64,000 nt of DNA, taken from the NCBI GenBank assembly GCA_020912385.1, contig CP087220.1:1-64000 (forward strand), given 5' to 3'. This document shows positions 43,451-53,977 of this stretch, in pieces. A program made the translations under genes and the position numbers. The notes under the pieces were generated by a model. The model made no database searches. It saw only the letters and a list, made by a program, of their open reading frames with translations, and had not been told where the DNA came from. Source of the stretch: Neofusicoccum parvum (Eukaryota > Ascomycota > Dothideomycetes > Botryosphaeriales > Botryosphaeriaceae). Within the stretch, counting starts at the first letter, position 1. The number at the start of each line of letters is the position of its first letter.

Positions 43451-43975
43451 GATATCTACTTTTTGGTTATCGGTGGAGGTTGGTTGTGGAGCAGGGGAGC
43501 TTGCGAGGCGGCAGCTCGGCAGATTAAATAAGGAGTGGTAAGCTTGTTACCGCACTATAAATAGGTAATGAGCCGCGTAAGCGAGGGCTTCTACCCACCA
43601 TTCATTCTTGGCATATCTCTACTTCGCGCACACGCACCTGCTTGCCGAGTTGTCGCTAGACTACGGAGCTCGGGGTAATATCAGATACACGTTAAAAGTC
43701 TCTCAGTTCGATGTTGATTTTAATATTTCCTTAGCTATATAAAAAAGTGACCTGTCTAGTTTCGTATTCTGTCTGAGGCAGGACATTGACGAGCAGTATC
43801 GTGTGGCTGATCATACTACATCATTTCCTCTTGAATTAAAAGAGCCGCGGAGCTATCGAAAGCTGGCAGAGAACCATCCAAAAATCTCCGTCCTTTCCTC
43901 AACCCAACTTTTGCATCACTGCTTTCCTTCCATTCCTCAAAGCCAAAAATGTAAAGGCAGACCGACCATTACAGC
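43451..43975. other. Intergenic region
   Basis: 525 bp upstream of the Zn2Cys6 gene and downstream of RTA1; no coding signal. A CTATAAATA at about 43555-43563 is on the wrong strand for the flanking genes. Confidence 0.5.
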
Positions 43976-44886
43976 TCATCCAAGCTTCATGAGAGCGAAG
44001 CCGTTGGTGCGCGGCCTACCATCACGCAGCAAAACGCCAATCTCGCCAGGGTGGAACCAATTCATCCAGGCCATGACAGCGAACATGAGCAGCGCGTCGA
44101 AAATGTACAGGAAAGTCTCTGTGCGCATCAAGAAACTGTCCGATCCCTGCAGGTACTCGACAACACGGAACACAGACCGAACGAGGACGAGCAAGCTGAC
44201 AATGTACAGGGTGCAGAGATAGTGGCGCCAGCGCACTTCGGGCAGGCACGCCTTCGCCGTCGGGACCATGGCCATGCGCCGATGAAACATCCCAGCAACG
44301 ACGACGAAGAAGCTGAAGAAGAAGAGCTGCACGAAAAGACCGCCGACGATGAGCTGCTCGCCGACCTTGCTGCCTTTGGCCATCATGCCGCCGCCACCAG
44401 TCTGCATCAAGAAGGATATGATGTCGCCGCCGACAAAGAACTTGGTGAGCCAGGTCCTGCGGATTATGGAGTGTTGCTCGCCGTCGGTGAGCAGGATGAT
44501 GCGGCCGAGGATCATGTAGATGGAGGCGGCGAAGAGAGCGGGCGCGACGAGGAGGAAGATGGACTGGATGATGAATGGCATCATTGTCCAGCAGCCGACA
44601 TCCTGCGAGGCCGACACGGCGCGGCCGGCGTAACCCACGAGTTCGACTGCCTCGAGTCAGTAGGTTTTCATGCGAACAACGCTGGAAGCTACTCACAGAA
44701 GCCACCGATGACGAAGGCAGTCAGGTACCATGTTCTGGTCTTGAACATTTGAAAGCTGTGTAGAAACGAGGACAGGGCGAACAGGAGGCAGAATATCACT
44801 GCTGCCGCCATGGATGGCACGTAGTGGTAGAAAGCGAAGTCGGCATTTTTGTAGTCTGAATCACGGCCGTTTGGACAGATTGCCAT
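43976..44886 (-). CDS. RTA1-family seven-helix membrane protein (copy 1)
   Basis: Two exons, 44886-44697 and 44646-43976, joined across a 50-nt intron (GTGAGT...CTGAC...GGCAG); 286 aa. Start chosen at ATG 44886 (MAICPNGRDSDYKNADFAFY), the usual short N-terminus before helix 1. Family signatures: YVPSMAAAVIF, the spliced GGFFELVGYAGR, LLVAPALFAASIYMILGRII, FVGGDIISFLMQTGGGGMM, RSVFRVVEYLQG with the E/Y of the fifth helix, and ETFLYIFDALLM. RTA1 proteins are plasma-membrane or ER lipid-translocation and stress-resistance proteins (7-aminocholesterol or phytosphingosine resistance in yeast). Frame intact. A second family member is at 61887. Confidence 0.92.
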
Positions 44887-45330
44887 GGTGGTGGTCGATT
44901 GAGGTCCTGTTTTCAAACGTGGAAAACGCCGTTTCTGCGCCGCGGAACGAAGTGTCGAGGAATGAACGAAATGTAACTGGCCCACATGGATGAAGACAGA
45001 AAGCTGCTTATTATACTCGTTCGCACACAGGTGTATTCTAGAATTGCTGCTTCCTCAATCCGAATACGCTCGGGAACCGATGGGGAGGCGCTAGTCTACT
45101 TTCGGGCGTATTCGTACCTGCCTCCACAACGAATACGCCTTCGATAGGTAGTATCATATTCTTTGACGCAACAAGCCTAAGATAAGAAACCTGCATACAA
45201 ATGTTACACCGCAGGTGTGTGGGACACGACGGAATGCCACAAGACGGTATACCTTCGATATTAAAGCTAGTGTGAGTACCGTAGTGTCGGCGCGTATGTC
45301 TACTTACGTTACCAAAATGGATCCCTACCC
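44887..45330. other. Intergenic region
   Basis: About 440 bp upstream of RTA1 copy 1; short ORFs only, nothing recognised. Confidence 0.5.
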
Positions 45331-46015
45331 ATGTCAATTCGCTACAGTGCAGTTGACGGTCATCTGCAGATCATTCTCTGCTCCCTGAGGGCGGTCTGCC
45401 TAAGCCAAAGAACAGAGTATGAATGTCTACACGAGTATGCTGTAACAGCTCTCCAGGTTCATCTCCGTTGCATAACAGATGATCATCTTTCAGCATCGCC
45501 CGAAAGTAAAAAGAAAGAAATTACACGGCTGTTGATATCCTTCTTCACGGACCGAGAGATTGTCAAGACATGGATGGCCCCGAAGACTCTTTCTAGGATC
45601 GCTGGAGAATGGACTTGACAGTCATCATCTCGTACACACTCGAGTCTTGTGTCAACTGGATCCGGACACGCCGCAACTCTGATGCCTATGCCGGCCTTGA
45701 GTGGGCCATGAACGAGACACTACAGCCGCAGTGAATGGCCAAGAAGAGATAGGGATGGGCACGTGGACGCACTGAAATACGGATGTGCCCATCACCGGAC
45801 GACGAGACGGCCTCGCTATACTGGACCTGGGGAATTTGAAACACCCGAGATTGAAGGTACCGCCCGTGCCGTATGAACAAATCTTGGCTGGCGTGACGAG
45901 ATGTGATGGGGAAGACAGTACCACGTGGGTGGCGACCGGTGGAGCCGAGAACACGATGGTGGACGATAGCTCCAGCTCTAGAGCAGGCTATCTGGAGCTA
46001 GGGCGCGCGGCCTAG
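45331..46015 (+). pseudogene. Decayed NLR/TPR-like gene relic
   Basis: A 95-codon frame (45331-45618) with the pattern LQIILCSLRAVC...LHEYAVTALQVHL...EITRLLISFFTDREIVKTW resembles the helical linker after the NACHT domain in fungal STAND proteins. In the next 400 bp, pieces like ASLYWTWG and FETPEIEGTARAVYEQIL (two frames) followed by TTWVATGGAENTM look like TPR units with a frameshift. No start, P-loop or continuous frame remains. Similarity judged by eye; it could be another TPR-type gene. Confidence 0.35.
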
Positions 46016-46315
46016 TTACTGGCGGTGGTGGAGCCTTCTCTGGAGGCCACGGTCTCGCCGCACATCGCGGTCAATAACGAAAACATCCGTGAAAACCATT
46101 TGTTCTAACGACTCGCGCTCTGGCCCCTTCTCAGATTACGATGCAATTCGAGAATGGACGAAACTCCCATGTATATAAACCCAGCGGTTTAACATCATCT
46201 TTCAACCACCAGTGCACGACCATGCTCTCAACCTGGCCAGGGTACACCTCCATGGAATTCCCTCCACTCTCAGCATAATTCATCGCATTAATAACTATAC
46301 ATGATTAGCACTCTC

Positions 46316-47952
46316 CTAGTACAAGATCCGATGGGGTACTAGCTCACTTGACTGGATGCGCATGTTTTCCTCTGTAATGACGTTGCCGAGCTTCAGCTCG
46401 ATTTTCTGGCAGCCACACGTTAGCTACGGCCATTTAGGGCACGAGGAAAACCCCACCTCTGGCGTTGGGTTGATCATGCTGTTGCGGACCAAGCCAGTTT
46501 GTTGAGCAGCCGTTGTCAGTAGCGAGATGACATCATGTACTGGCTGGAGGTTGATTGACTGCCCGTTTGATTTTGCCTCGGTTACAGCCAGGAACTCGAG
46601 CTTGTCGAAGAGCATGGCAAGTTGTCCTACAATTGGGATGGATCCTGGCGTACTGGATAGCTGGACGAGTGTCGGAAGCCAGTGCTCGATGTATTGGGGA
46701 GAGCGTAAAATTGAGAGGATACCATTCAGAAAATCCGGTTTGGAGAGAGTCTCGGCCAGAATAGGCCGCAAACAAGTGTACGCCGTATCGTAGCAACGCT
46801 TCACTGCATCTCGGTACTGGGGACGAAGAGTATCGAGCTCCTGAGCGGCTTTTAATCCTGAACCGTAAGCATTCTTTAAGCCGTTCACTGTGTCTGCGCT
46901 GGCGTCTGTAGGACACGCGACCATGTTGAAAAAAGGCTCTACCTTGTCCTGGCATTCGTCGCGGAATTCCTTGTCGAACCAGTTGTCGGACGACCGCAGG
47001 CTCTTGACCAATACATGGAGTCCGCCAAAATAAAAGAGCTGCTGGTTGTCGGCGAGGATTTGTTTGGGGTTCAGGTAGTTTCCAGCAGCCGTCTGTAGAA
47101 CAGATGGAAGAGTGTCGTGGATCTTCTCAGCGGCAAAGCGTGAACCAACTTCACCTACGTTGCCACTGAAGAGCAACCCAATTGGCTTCTGAGGAAGGCC
47201 ATGGATCATTAACTACAAGATTAGCGTCGTACATAATTATGGGAGGAACACACTCACATCCAAGAACAGCGAATCAGCCCATGATTGGACTTCATTTTCG
47301 CCAGAGCTTGCGAGCGGAGAGACATCTATGAACGCCTTAACATCGGGAGGGAGGGGTTTTCGACCATTTTGAATGACAGTAAGAGGCGTGTCACGGTGCG
47401 TGAGGAAGAAGCCTTGCCATGGACGTGTCTTGGGAGGCGTAACATCGTGTTGCGTCAAAGTGCCGGTGAATTCGGCTCCATCCGTGTCGAACGATGCCAC
47501 CATGATGTCGAAAGTGACCTGCTGCTGAGGTGGTAATTGGGAATCGCTATTGCGGACATTTTTCTGGAGATGTAATTTGTGTTGATTGTCGATATTTTCA
47601 AGATTTGCATCGGTTGAGGCAGAGATCTCAACAATAGAACCACCTGGTGCGCGATAGAGGACCTGTTTCGATCAGCATGCGCCCTTGCATTTCTACTCAG
47701 GGTTTCTCATATACATACCACTTTTTCTATGATGTTTCCTCCCTCCTCTTTTACATACAACTCCAATGCACCGAATGCTTTCCAGGTCTGACCATCGGCG
47801 TCATTAGCAAGGTCAGTCTGAAAGACAGATCGCTTGCTCATGATTTGGCCTGATTTCGTGTAGTGTTTTACAATGGTGTACCAAAGTATCGGAGAGGTCT
47901 GGAAATAGTCGCATGAACTCAAAGATCGAACAAGAGGTTTCGCAACGCTTTT
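46316..47952 (-). pseudogene. Unrecognised family, shorter paralogue of the gene at 48863, 5' end unclear
   Basis: Exons by frame and splice sites: about 47952-47719, 47662-47258, 47212-46457, 46405-46316, introns 44-56 nt with good GTATGT/GTGAGT/GTGGGG donors. No ATG opens the first exon: a TAA lies at 47955-47953 and the first in-frame Met is in GQIMSKRS. Either a small upstream exon is missed or the gene is 5'-broken. The protein (about 490 aa) parallels the plus-strand gene: TFDIMVASFDTDGAEFTGTL against SFDIIVTDFGTDQAAFTGTM, and RPQYRDAVKRCYDTAY against RLQYQRVTMRCYQEGY. It ends after the helical domain (IQSSELVPHRILY) and lacks the membrane tail. I do not recognise the family. Confidence 0.55.
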
Positions 47953-47955
47953 TTA

Positions 47956-48862
47956 TTGCCTCCTACTCTACATTCTAAGAACAGGATCTCGGCTGAGCAT
48001 GCTGTTGTGAGTAGCTACTAATTCGTTGGTCATACGAGCAACGCACTCGTGGCTTGCGTAGACAGTGATCTGGAGCTATGAACATGAAGCTAATGTGGCC
48101 CGGGATCGGCATGTGGGAGTCATTTGGTCTCAATGAGGCAATAACCTTACAAGCCCCGCGGCGACTAGACCAGACTAGCTTCCACGAAAATCGGGCAGTT
48201 AGCCGAATTGAGCCGACGGCGGTTGCGGCTGAGCGCTTTTGCTCAGCTGTGGCTCGCCATCGACAGTGAAGTTTCTATATCCAGGTGTGTCTAGACGCAT
48301 TGGCGCTCAGCTGCTCGTACACGTGCTCGCTATTTGAGCCTGCCCGTCCCGCGGCGCTATTGGGGCCTCGGATGCCTCGCTTCGCGGGACTCCCGCCTAT
48401 AGGTCCATAGTCTAATCCAACACGGCAAAATCCTTCAAGAGTTCCAGATGGTACATGGTTCGTTCCCGTTCGGCACCACCCGTCGGGGTTCCCGATGATC
48501 CGACGGCCTCGACTCGCTCAGCAACCGCATAGCCTGCATCTTGATACTTGTACGCGTGTCGCCGACACAGCCTCTTCGTGGGTCGGCTTCTCATTTGTGC
48601 GGGGCGAGGCGGGTCAGCGGAGACAACCGAGACTCGAGCGATGCAATGATACGGTCTAGAAGCTTGACTACCGAGACAACCGAGGACCACCGCCGTAGAG
48701 AACCGCCCGGGCGCAGACTATGCGGGTTGCAGCGGTTCCAATCATGGATTAGCTAGACACGCGCTCCAGCATAAAGCAACAAGATTGCCTCATGCATCAG
48801 TTCCCGCAGCTCACCTTGTTCACCATATTTCACGTCCTTCATACCTCAGTAACGTTTTCACC
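47956..48862. other. Divergent intergenic region between the paralogues
   Basis: About 900 bp holding both promoters of the head-to-head pair. Moderately GC-rich, with no clear TATA box or repeat. Short ORFs here (for example 48412-48690) look like chance. Confidence 0.5.
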
Positions 48863-51481
48863 ATGCTTGTTCCCGGGGTATCGGTCAAGTCGCCAGCAGA
48901 AGGCTCATTTCTACAAGATTCAGAGCAACTGAAGAATACCAAGAAGGAGGATATTGTGGGAGAAGAATTGACCTATAAATACGAGATCACTACGTTCATG
49001 ACCAATGCGAAGGAAATCAACTCGGAGAAGGACTACCAGGCCTGGGGCACTCTCGGCCTCGGCGTGAAACACCCCCATGGTGTTCTCCAGCACGTTGGTT
49101 CGTACAGACGGCCTAGCCGCCTAGGACCCGACAAGAAGCGGATCGCCGGAAACGAATGCGACATCTCGGACTCAATCGAGCTTGTTGTGGATGCTTCTTT
49201 GCCATCAACGTCGATGCACTACGTCAAGCACGCCGACCACATTACGGAATTCAGCTTCGACATCATCGTCACGGATTTTGGCACTGACCAGGCTGCATTC
49301 ACTGGCACAATGACCACCATCCAAGGCACGTATGACTGGTATGGAGAGTTTAGTGATCGAAAGGAAGTCACCAAGAAGTTCGAAAAGGTGGTAACACAGG
49401 CTCCTCCAAACCTGGTGGGATCCATTGCCGAGCTCGTTGGCATCACTCCGGTGGCGTGGAAGGCAAAAGGTAGCGTCAAAGCCGGGGAAGATGCTGCTCA
49501 GAAGTACGGCGATGAACTCATGAATAAGGTATGTTTGAGTCGGAGGAAGCCTCTTCGCAGCTGACAGCCTTCAGATCATGATGCACGCCCTTGACCCTGA
49601 AACGCGCAAGACTCTGCTGCCGAATCTTCCTGCTCTCGATGCCACGGCTCAGTCCATCCTCGACGAGAACCGCAGCTTCTTCCGCCGGGGCGCCATCCAC
49701 CTCCTGGCAGACCAGTTCAAGGAGATGAAAGAAGTAGACGAGAAACTCAAGAAATGCATCACGACCAAGTTCAAGCAATTCATGGACATGCTTACCGCTC
49801 CAGCAGTGGCGTCGGAAGATGGCTCACCAGCGAAAGACAGCTCGATCGCAGCGTATGGTTGGGATCCAGTCAATGATGCCCAGAAAGTATCAGACTTGCG
49901 CCTGCAGTACCAGAGGGTAACTATGCGGTGCTACCAGGAAGGTTACAAGGTGCAGTGTCCGGAATGGGGTCGCTACCTGAAGGAGCCGGAGTACTGGTTC
50001 AACGAGTACTCACAGTTCCTGGTCTCGCGCGAGCACGTCGGACCCTGGCGGGGGTCGGTGGTACAGCGGGCCAACCAGCCAGGCACCATATCGGTCGACC
50101 AGGAGCTCCTGCAGTGGGGAAACAAGCTCTCCATGCTAAAGAATGCTGCTCCCAAGGACAGGTGGGACACGCTAGACGTTGACCGAGTCACCGGGGTTCT
50201 TGCAGGGGAGGCGCAGATGGCATTAGTGTATGCGCAGAAGGTTGACGACGAGCTGCTCGCGGCAGCCAAGCTAGTAAGTCCACCGTTCGTGACAAAATGG
50301 CCTCGCTAATAGAGGTCAGCTCTTTGAGCAACTTGACACTACAGATTCCAGCGCCGAGTACAAAGAGATGCTATCCAAGCGCAGCACCTACTCGGAGGAA
50401 ATCGACAGGGGGGTGCGGGAGGAAGGCGTGGCTTTGCTCTCGCGGCTGGTGAACCACGACAGTAATCTCGCCATCGAGGCGACGTTCTACTGGGAAAACA
50501 GGCTCCCTCCTGGCGCTGCTGTTGGCAAAGGCGGCCGGATGACCGTCGGCCAGATCATCACATCTTGGGAGGACGACGCGCGTCTACGCGACCTGCGTGC
50601 AGCTGACAACCTCCCGCCTCTGGAGGAAGGGCCACGGAAACCGCTATGGGACCGGATCAAGGGCGGAGCGGGTGCAGTTTTGGGCGTCATAAAGACTGCA
50701 TTACACGTGGTCGCGTTCTCGACTCTGATCAGTCAACTGGCAAGCGAGGGTAGCAAGATGCATCCCGTCGAGCTGACGCGCACCATTTGCGCGCTGGCGT
50801 CCGAGACCATCAATGCCATCGGCTGGGCAAGCCGCAAGGCACTCAACTGGCTCTGGAACAAAGGTTTCGTGTTCCGTAATGCCATTGGCTGGTTCAACGA
50901 TGCGCTCAAGACGGGTCTCAACACCATTGGGAAACGGTGAGTAATCAGCGAAGCCTCTAACTATTTAACGCACCGCTGACACAGATGCAGAATCGCGAAC
51001 GCACTGGTCGGCTCTATTGGCAAGGTCATCCGCCTAATAGGTACATGAAATGCCCGTCATCAAAAATGCGCAGCGTTAACGACATGCAGGCCTCGCAGGA
51101 TGCATCTGCAGCATCATCTCTTCCTACTGGGACATGCAGAAAGCCGAGTCAATGAACAAAAACGACCGCACCGCCTTTCTCTGGTACTCGCGCGTCTCTT
51201 TTGCGCTCGGGTGCCTGGAGGGCCTCGTCATTGTCACGGGCATGGTCGCCGAAGTCTTTGGCTGGGTGTCTTGCGCCACTGTTTGTGGTCCGGTAGGCAT
51301 AGGTGAGTGGAGACCCTACAGAGCTTTGTTTGTTTGGTTCTGACCTGGAGTAGCTATCGGTGTCATTATGATTGTGGCGACAGTTGTTTACTATGTTTTC
51401 TTTGCTCCGGATCCCCTGGGTGATATTAAAAAATTCCTGCGGGGCGAGGCGAAAGACGTGGGAAGCTATAAAGAGGACTAG
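48863..51481 (+). CDS. Unrecognised protein with C-terminal membrane segments
   Basis: Six exons: 48863-49528, 49575-50273, 50320-50936, 50985-51040, 51090-51302, 51354-51481; introns 46-51 nt, all GT-AG, phases consistent, 792 aa. ATG 48863 (MLVPGVSVKSPAEG) is the first Met and follows a CACC context. The N-terminal third looks beta-rich (GTLGLGVKHPHGVLQHVG, EFSFDIIVTDFGTDQAAFTG). The middle is helical (LLADQFKEMKEVDEKLKKCI, DLRLQYQRVTMRCYQ). The C-terminus has hydrophobic stretches (IKTALHVVAFSTLISQLA, CLEGLVIVTGMVAEVFGW, GVIMIVATVVYYVFF) and a short charged tail, suggesting membrane insertion. I recognise no domain. A shorter paralogue lies head-to-head 0.9 kb away. A pore-like or allorecognition role is conceivable but unsupported. 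Confidence 0.8.
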
Positions 51482-52001
51482 AGCAATGAGGCGCAGAACT
51501 AAATTAAACATGTTTTGGTTCTTGTAAAGAAAACAGGCAATCGACAAGGATGGTTCGCTTTCTACTTACATTACTGCTCAAAATCACTCTTACATGGTTG
51601 GTATTAAGTATAGTAGTGAAATGCTCGATGAGACAGAGTTCCTTCTTCTTTATACATAGAGCTTCTCACACATTACGTAGCTTGAATAATACGCGCCAGT
51701 CTATTATAGCGTGAGCACAACTTGAAGCCATGACGAGTGCGAAGTATCTTACGCGCAAAAGATACTAAAATGTCGACCACTATTGCTTCGCTCTTCACTC
51801 TCCGACCGTCAATCCTCCGTCATTTCTCGGTATGTATAAGCCGATTGAAGTGTAGTTAGGCTATGTAACGAAGTTCGAGACTATCCAAGAACGCTAACGC
51901 CGAAGTTGACTACATAGTATCTGGAATCTTGCAGCCTAGTTTGTAATATGTGCCAGTAATGGAGATTCTCCTGACAAGAAGAGATCAGTTGATATGTATT
52001 G
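51482..52001. other. Convergent intergenic region
   Basis: About 520 bp between two 3' ends; no coding signal. Confidence 0.5.
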
Positions 52002-53358
52002 CTAATAGCTATGAAGTAGAAGATTGTGCCGTTCAAGCGGTTCCATGCTCCGTAGGTGTGCATTCCAAGCTGTCGTAACCGCTGCATACGGTGTGAGTAT
52101 CCGTGGGCCGAGCTTATCGCTGAGCGCCACATCCTTAGCCAATGCTTCCATGCTCTCTTCCACGCTTTGTGGGAGGTGCGTTCTAACACCTAGCATTTCA
52201 CGCTGAAACTCTGACAGCTCTGACGGATCCTCAGCGCATTCATCTGGGAGCTCCAGTGAGCGCTCAAGTCCGTCTAAACCTGCACCAAGCATTGCAGCCA
52301 TCACCAGATACGGATTTGCAGTTCCACAGACACTCCTGACCTCAAACCGACCCTTAGAGATCCTCCTCAGTGGTGTCTCCCGATTCTGCGTTCCCCAGCA
52401 GACCCATTCTCCACTGCTAAAGATACCTGCTTTGACTCGCTCATAGCTCACATCAAGAGGAAGCGAGAATGCAGCAATGGCTGGCAGATGCGCGAGAATC
52501 CCACCAAAGAACGATGCCGCCGTCGTCTTCTCAACCTCTCCATCACTGGCCAGCGGCCCATTTGCGGAGAGATGGACATGTGATCCAGTGCCTGTGTGTC
52601 CTGGATATGGTCGTGGGTGGAGCGTCGAAGAAAGTCCATGCCTCCGCGCTGTTACGGCGATGGTTTCTCGTGCCACGACCAGCCCGTCCACCGCTTGTAG
52701 AGGGGGCTGCGGTCCGAGCACAAATTCCCACTGTCCCGGACAAGCTTCCGCATGGAACTGTTGCACGTCCACTCCAGCGTCGCCCAATGCCTGGACAATT
52801 GCTTCAATCGCGTCGATGATCGTAGCGTCCTGCGCCGTCATACTACACCACCCGTGCTCATCCAGACTGCCGCGGTCCGCTGGGCCAAATACAACTTCGA
52901 TCTCGAACCCAGCCAGAATCCGGACTTCGCGTTGACGTAGCTGCTCGCAGAGATCGCGAATCTTGTTACGCGGGCACTCGGGCACCGCTTTGCCGCTCGC
53001 GTCAACCCAAGACGTCAGCACCTCGAGGCGATGGGCGTTGTCCGCAGTTTGCCCGTGCGCAGTCTCGAGTTCTGGCTTCAGGTACATTGCTCCGTTTTGT
53101 TTGGCGACGGCGTGATTATCACGCGTCAGGCCGACAACCAGTTGAGGGATTTGCACCATCTCCCCGCTCTCCATCATGGCTATGAATCGTGCCACTGGCA
53201 GCATTCGAACCAGGTAAGAGCCATTGTATAGCATGAACCTCAACCACACATATTTGACTCCGTGCAATAGGTGGAGCTGCGCGTAGTTCACTTTTTGAGC
53301 GCCTATTAGCAGAAATACGGAGATGGGATGGATTGAAGCATTTCTTACGCTTCTCCAT
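52002..53358 (-). CDS. Glutamine synthetase-family protein (FluG-type catalytic domain)
   Basis: Exon 1 is the ten bases ATGGAGAAGC (53358-53349). A 46-nt intron (GTAAGA...CTAATAG) leads to exon 2, 53302-52002; 436 aa. Glutamine synthetase motifs are in order: GFEIEVVF (metal Glu), HAEACPGQWEFVLGPQ, GTGSHVHLS (ATP/metal His), RISKGRFEVRSVCGTANPYL (substrate Arg, ANPYL). The N-terminal beta-grasp part is present (ESGEMVQIPQLVV, SWVDASGKAVPECPR). It resembles the C-terminal half of fungal FluG and related gamma-glutamyl ligases rather than the primary eukaryotic GS. The amidohydrolase half of FluG is absent. Substrate unknown; the frame is intact. The upstream region carries four TGTACA motifs. 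Confidence 0.85.
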
Positions 53359-53977
53359 ACTGGAAATTCTCCTCCAGATCAAGTCGTATGATCACTAAGC
53401 GATAGGCTTTGCCAGATATCTCTGGGTTGATAAACTACTTTACAATTTCGCACGACTAAATATATGATGCTATGGACACACGGATTAATTGTTCCGTCGG
53501 TTACGCTTATGAACTGCACTCTGCATGCATGACTTCATATTGTACAGTGAGTTTGATGATCAAGTGGACACAGCCTATGTTGTACAATACACCGCAGCTT
53601 ATGTTGTACACTACGTCGATCCAATTAATCGTGTACAACCCGGAAACCAGCAGATTGAAGCAGCTCACCAATCATAGTTTGTTCGAGACCCGAGTCATAC
53701 AGAGCCTGTTTTCGAATGACGAAAAGGCTCCTAGAAACCGTCAAGGGCGTCTTTCTGACGCATTGGACCGTTTGGTGTTCAATTCAAGTGATTTGCTATG
53801 TGGGAATGGATTCCCCAGGGAAACCAATCTGCCGTCTACGCTACAATGATGGTGAGGCCAACTTCGGGCTCAATTGAACTATCATAACAGTCCCAAAAGT
53901 AGCCTGAATACGACCAATCCAAGTTGTCTTACTTGGAATTGTCAGCTTCGCTCTTGAAGGTTCTCCATTCTACATGT
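53359..53977. promoter_or_regulatory. Upstream region of the GS-type gene with a TGTACA cluster
   Basis: TTGTACA at 53540, 53580 and 53604 and TGTACAA at 53632, two of them within TATGTTGTACA contexts. TGTACA is a palindrome, so each copy could be a dimer site. No coding signal in the rest. Confidence 0.45.

Noticed and set aside
44022..44752. Long ORFs on both strands over RTA1 copy 1
   Set aside because: Only the minus frame with the 50-nt intron gives RTA1 helices; others are charged shadow frames.
45652..45954. Minus ORF of 100 codons
   Set aside because: No family resemblance; overlaps the better supported plus-strand relic.
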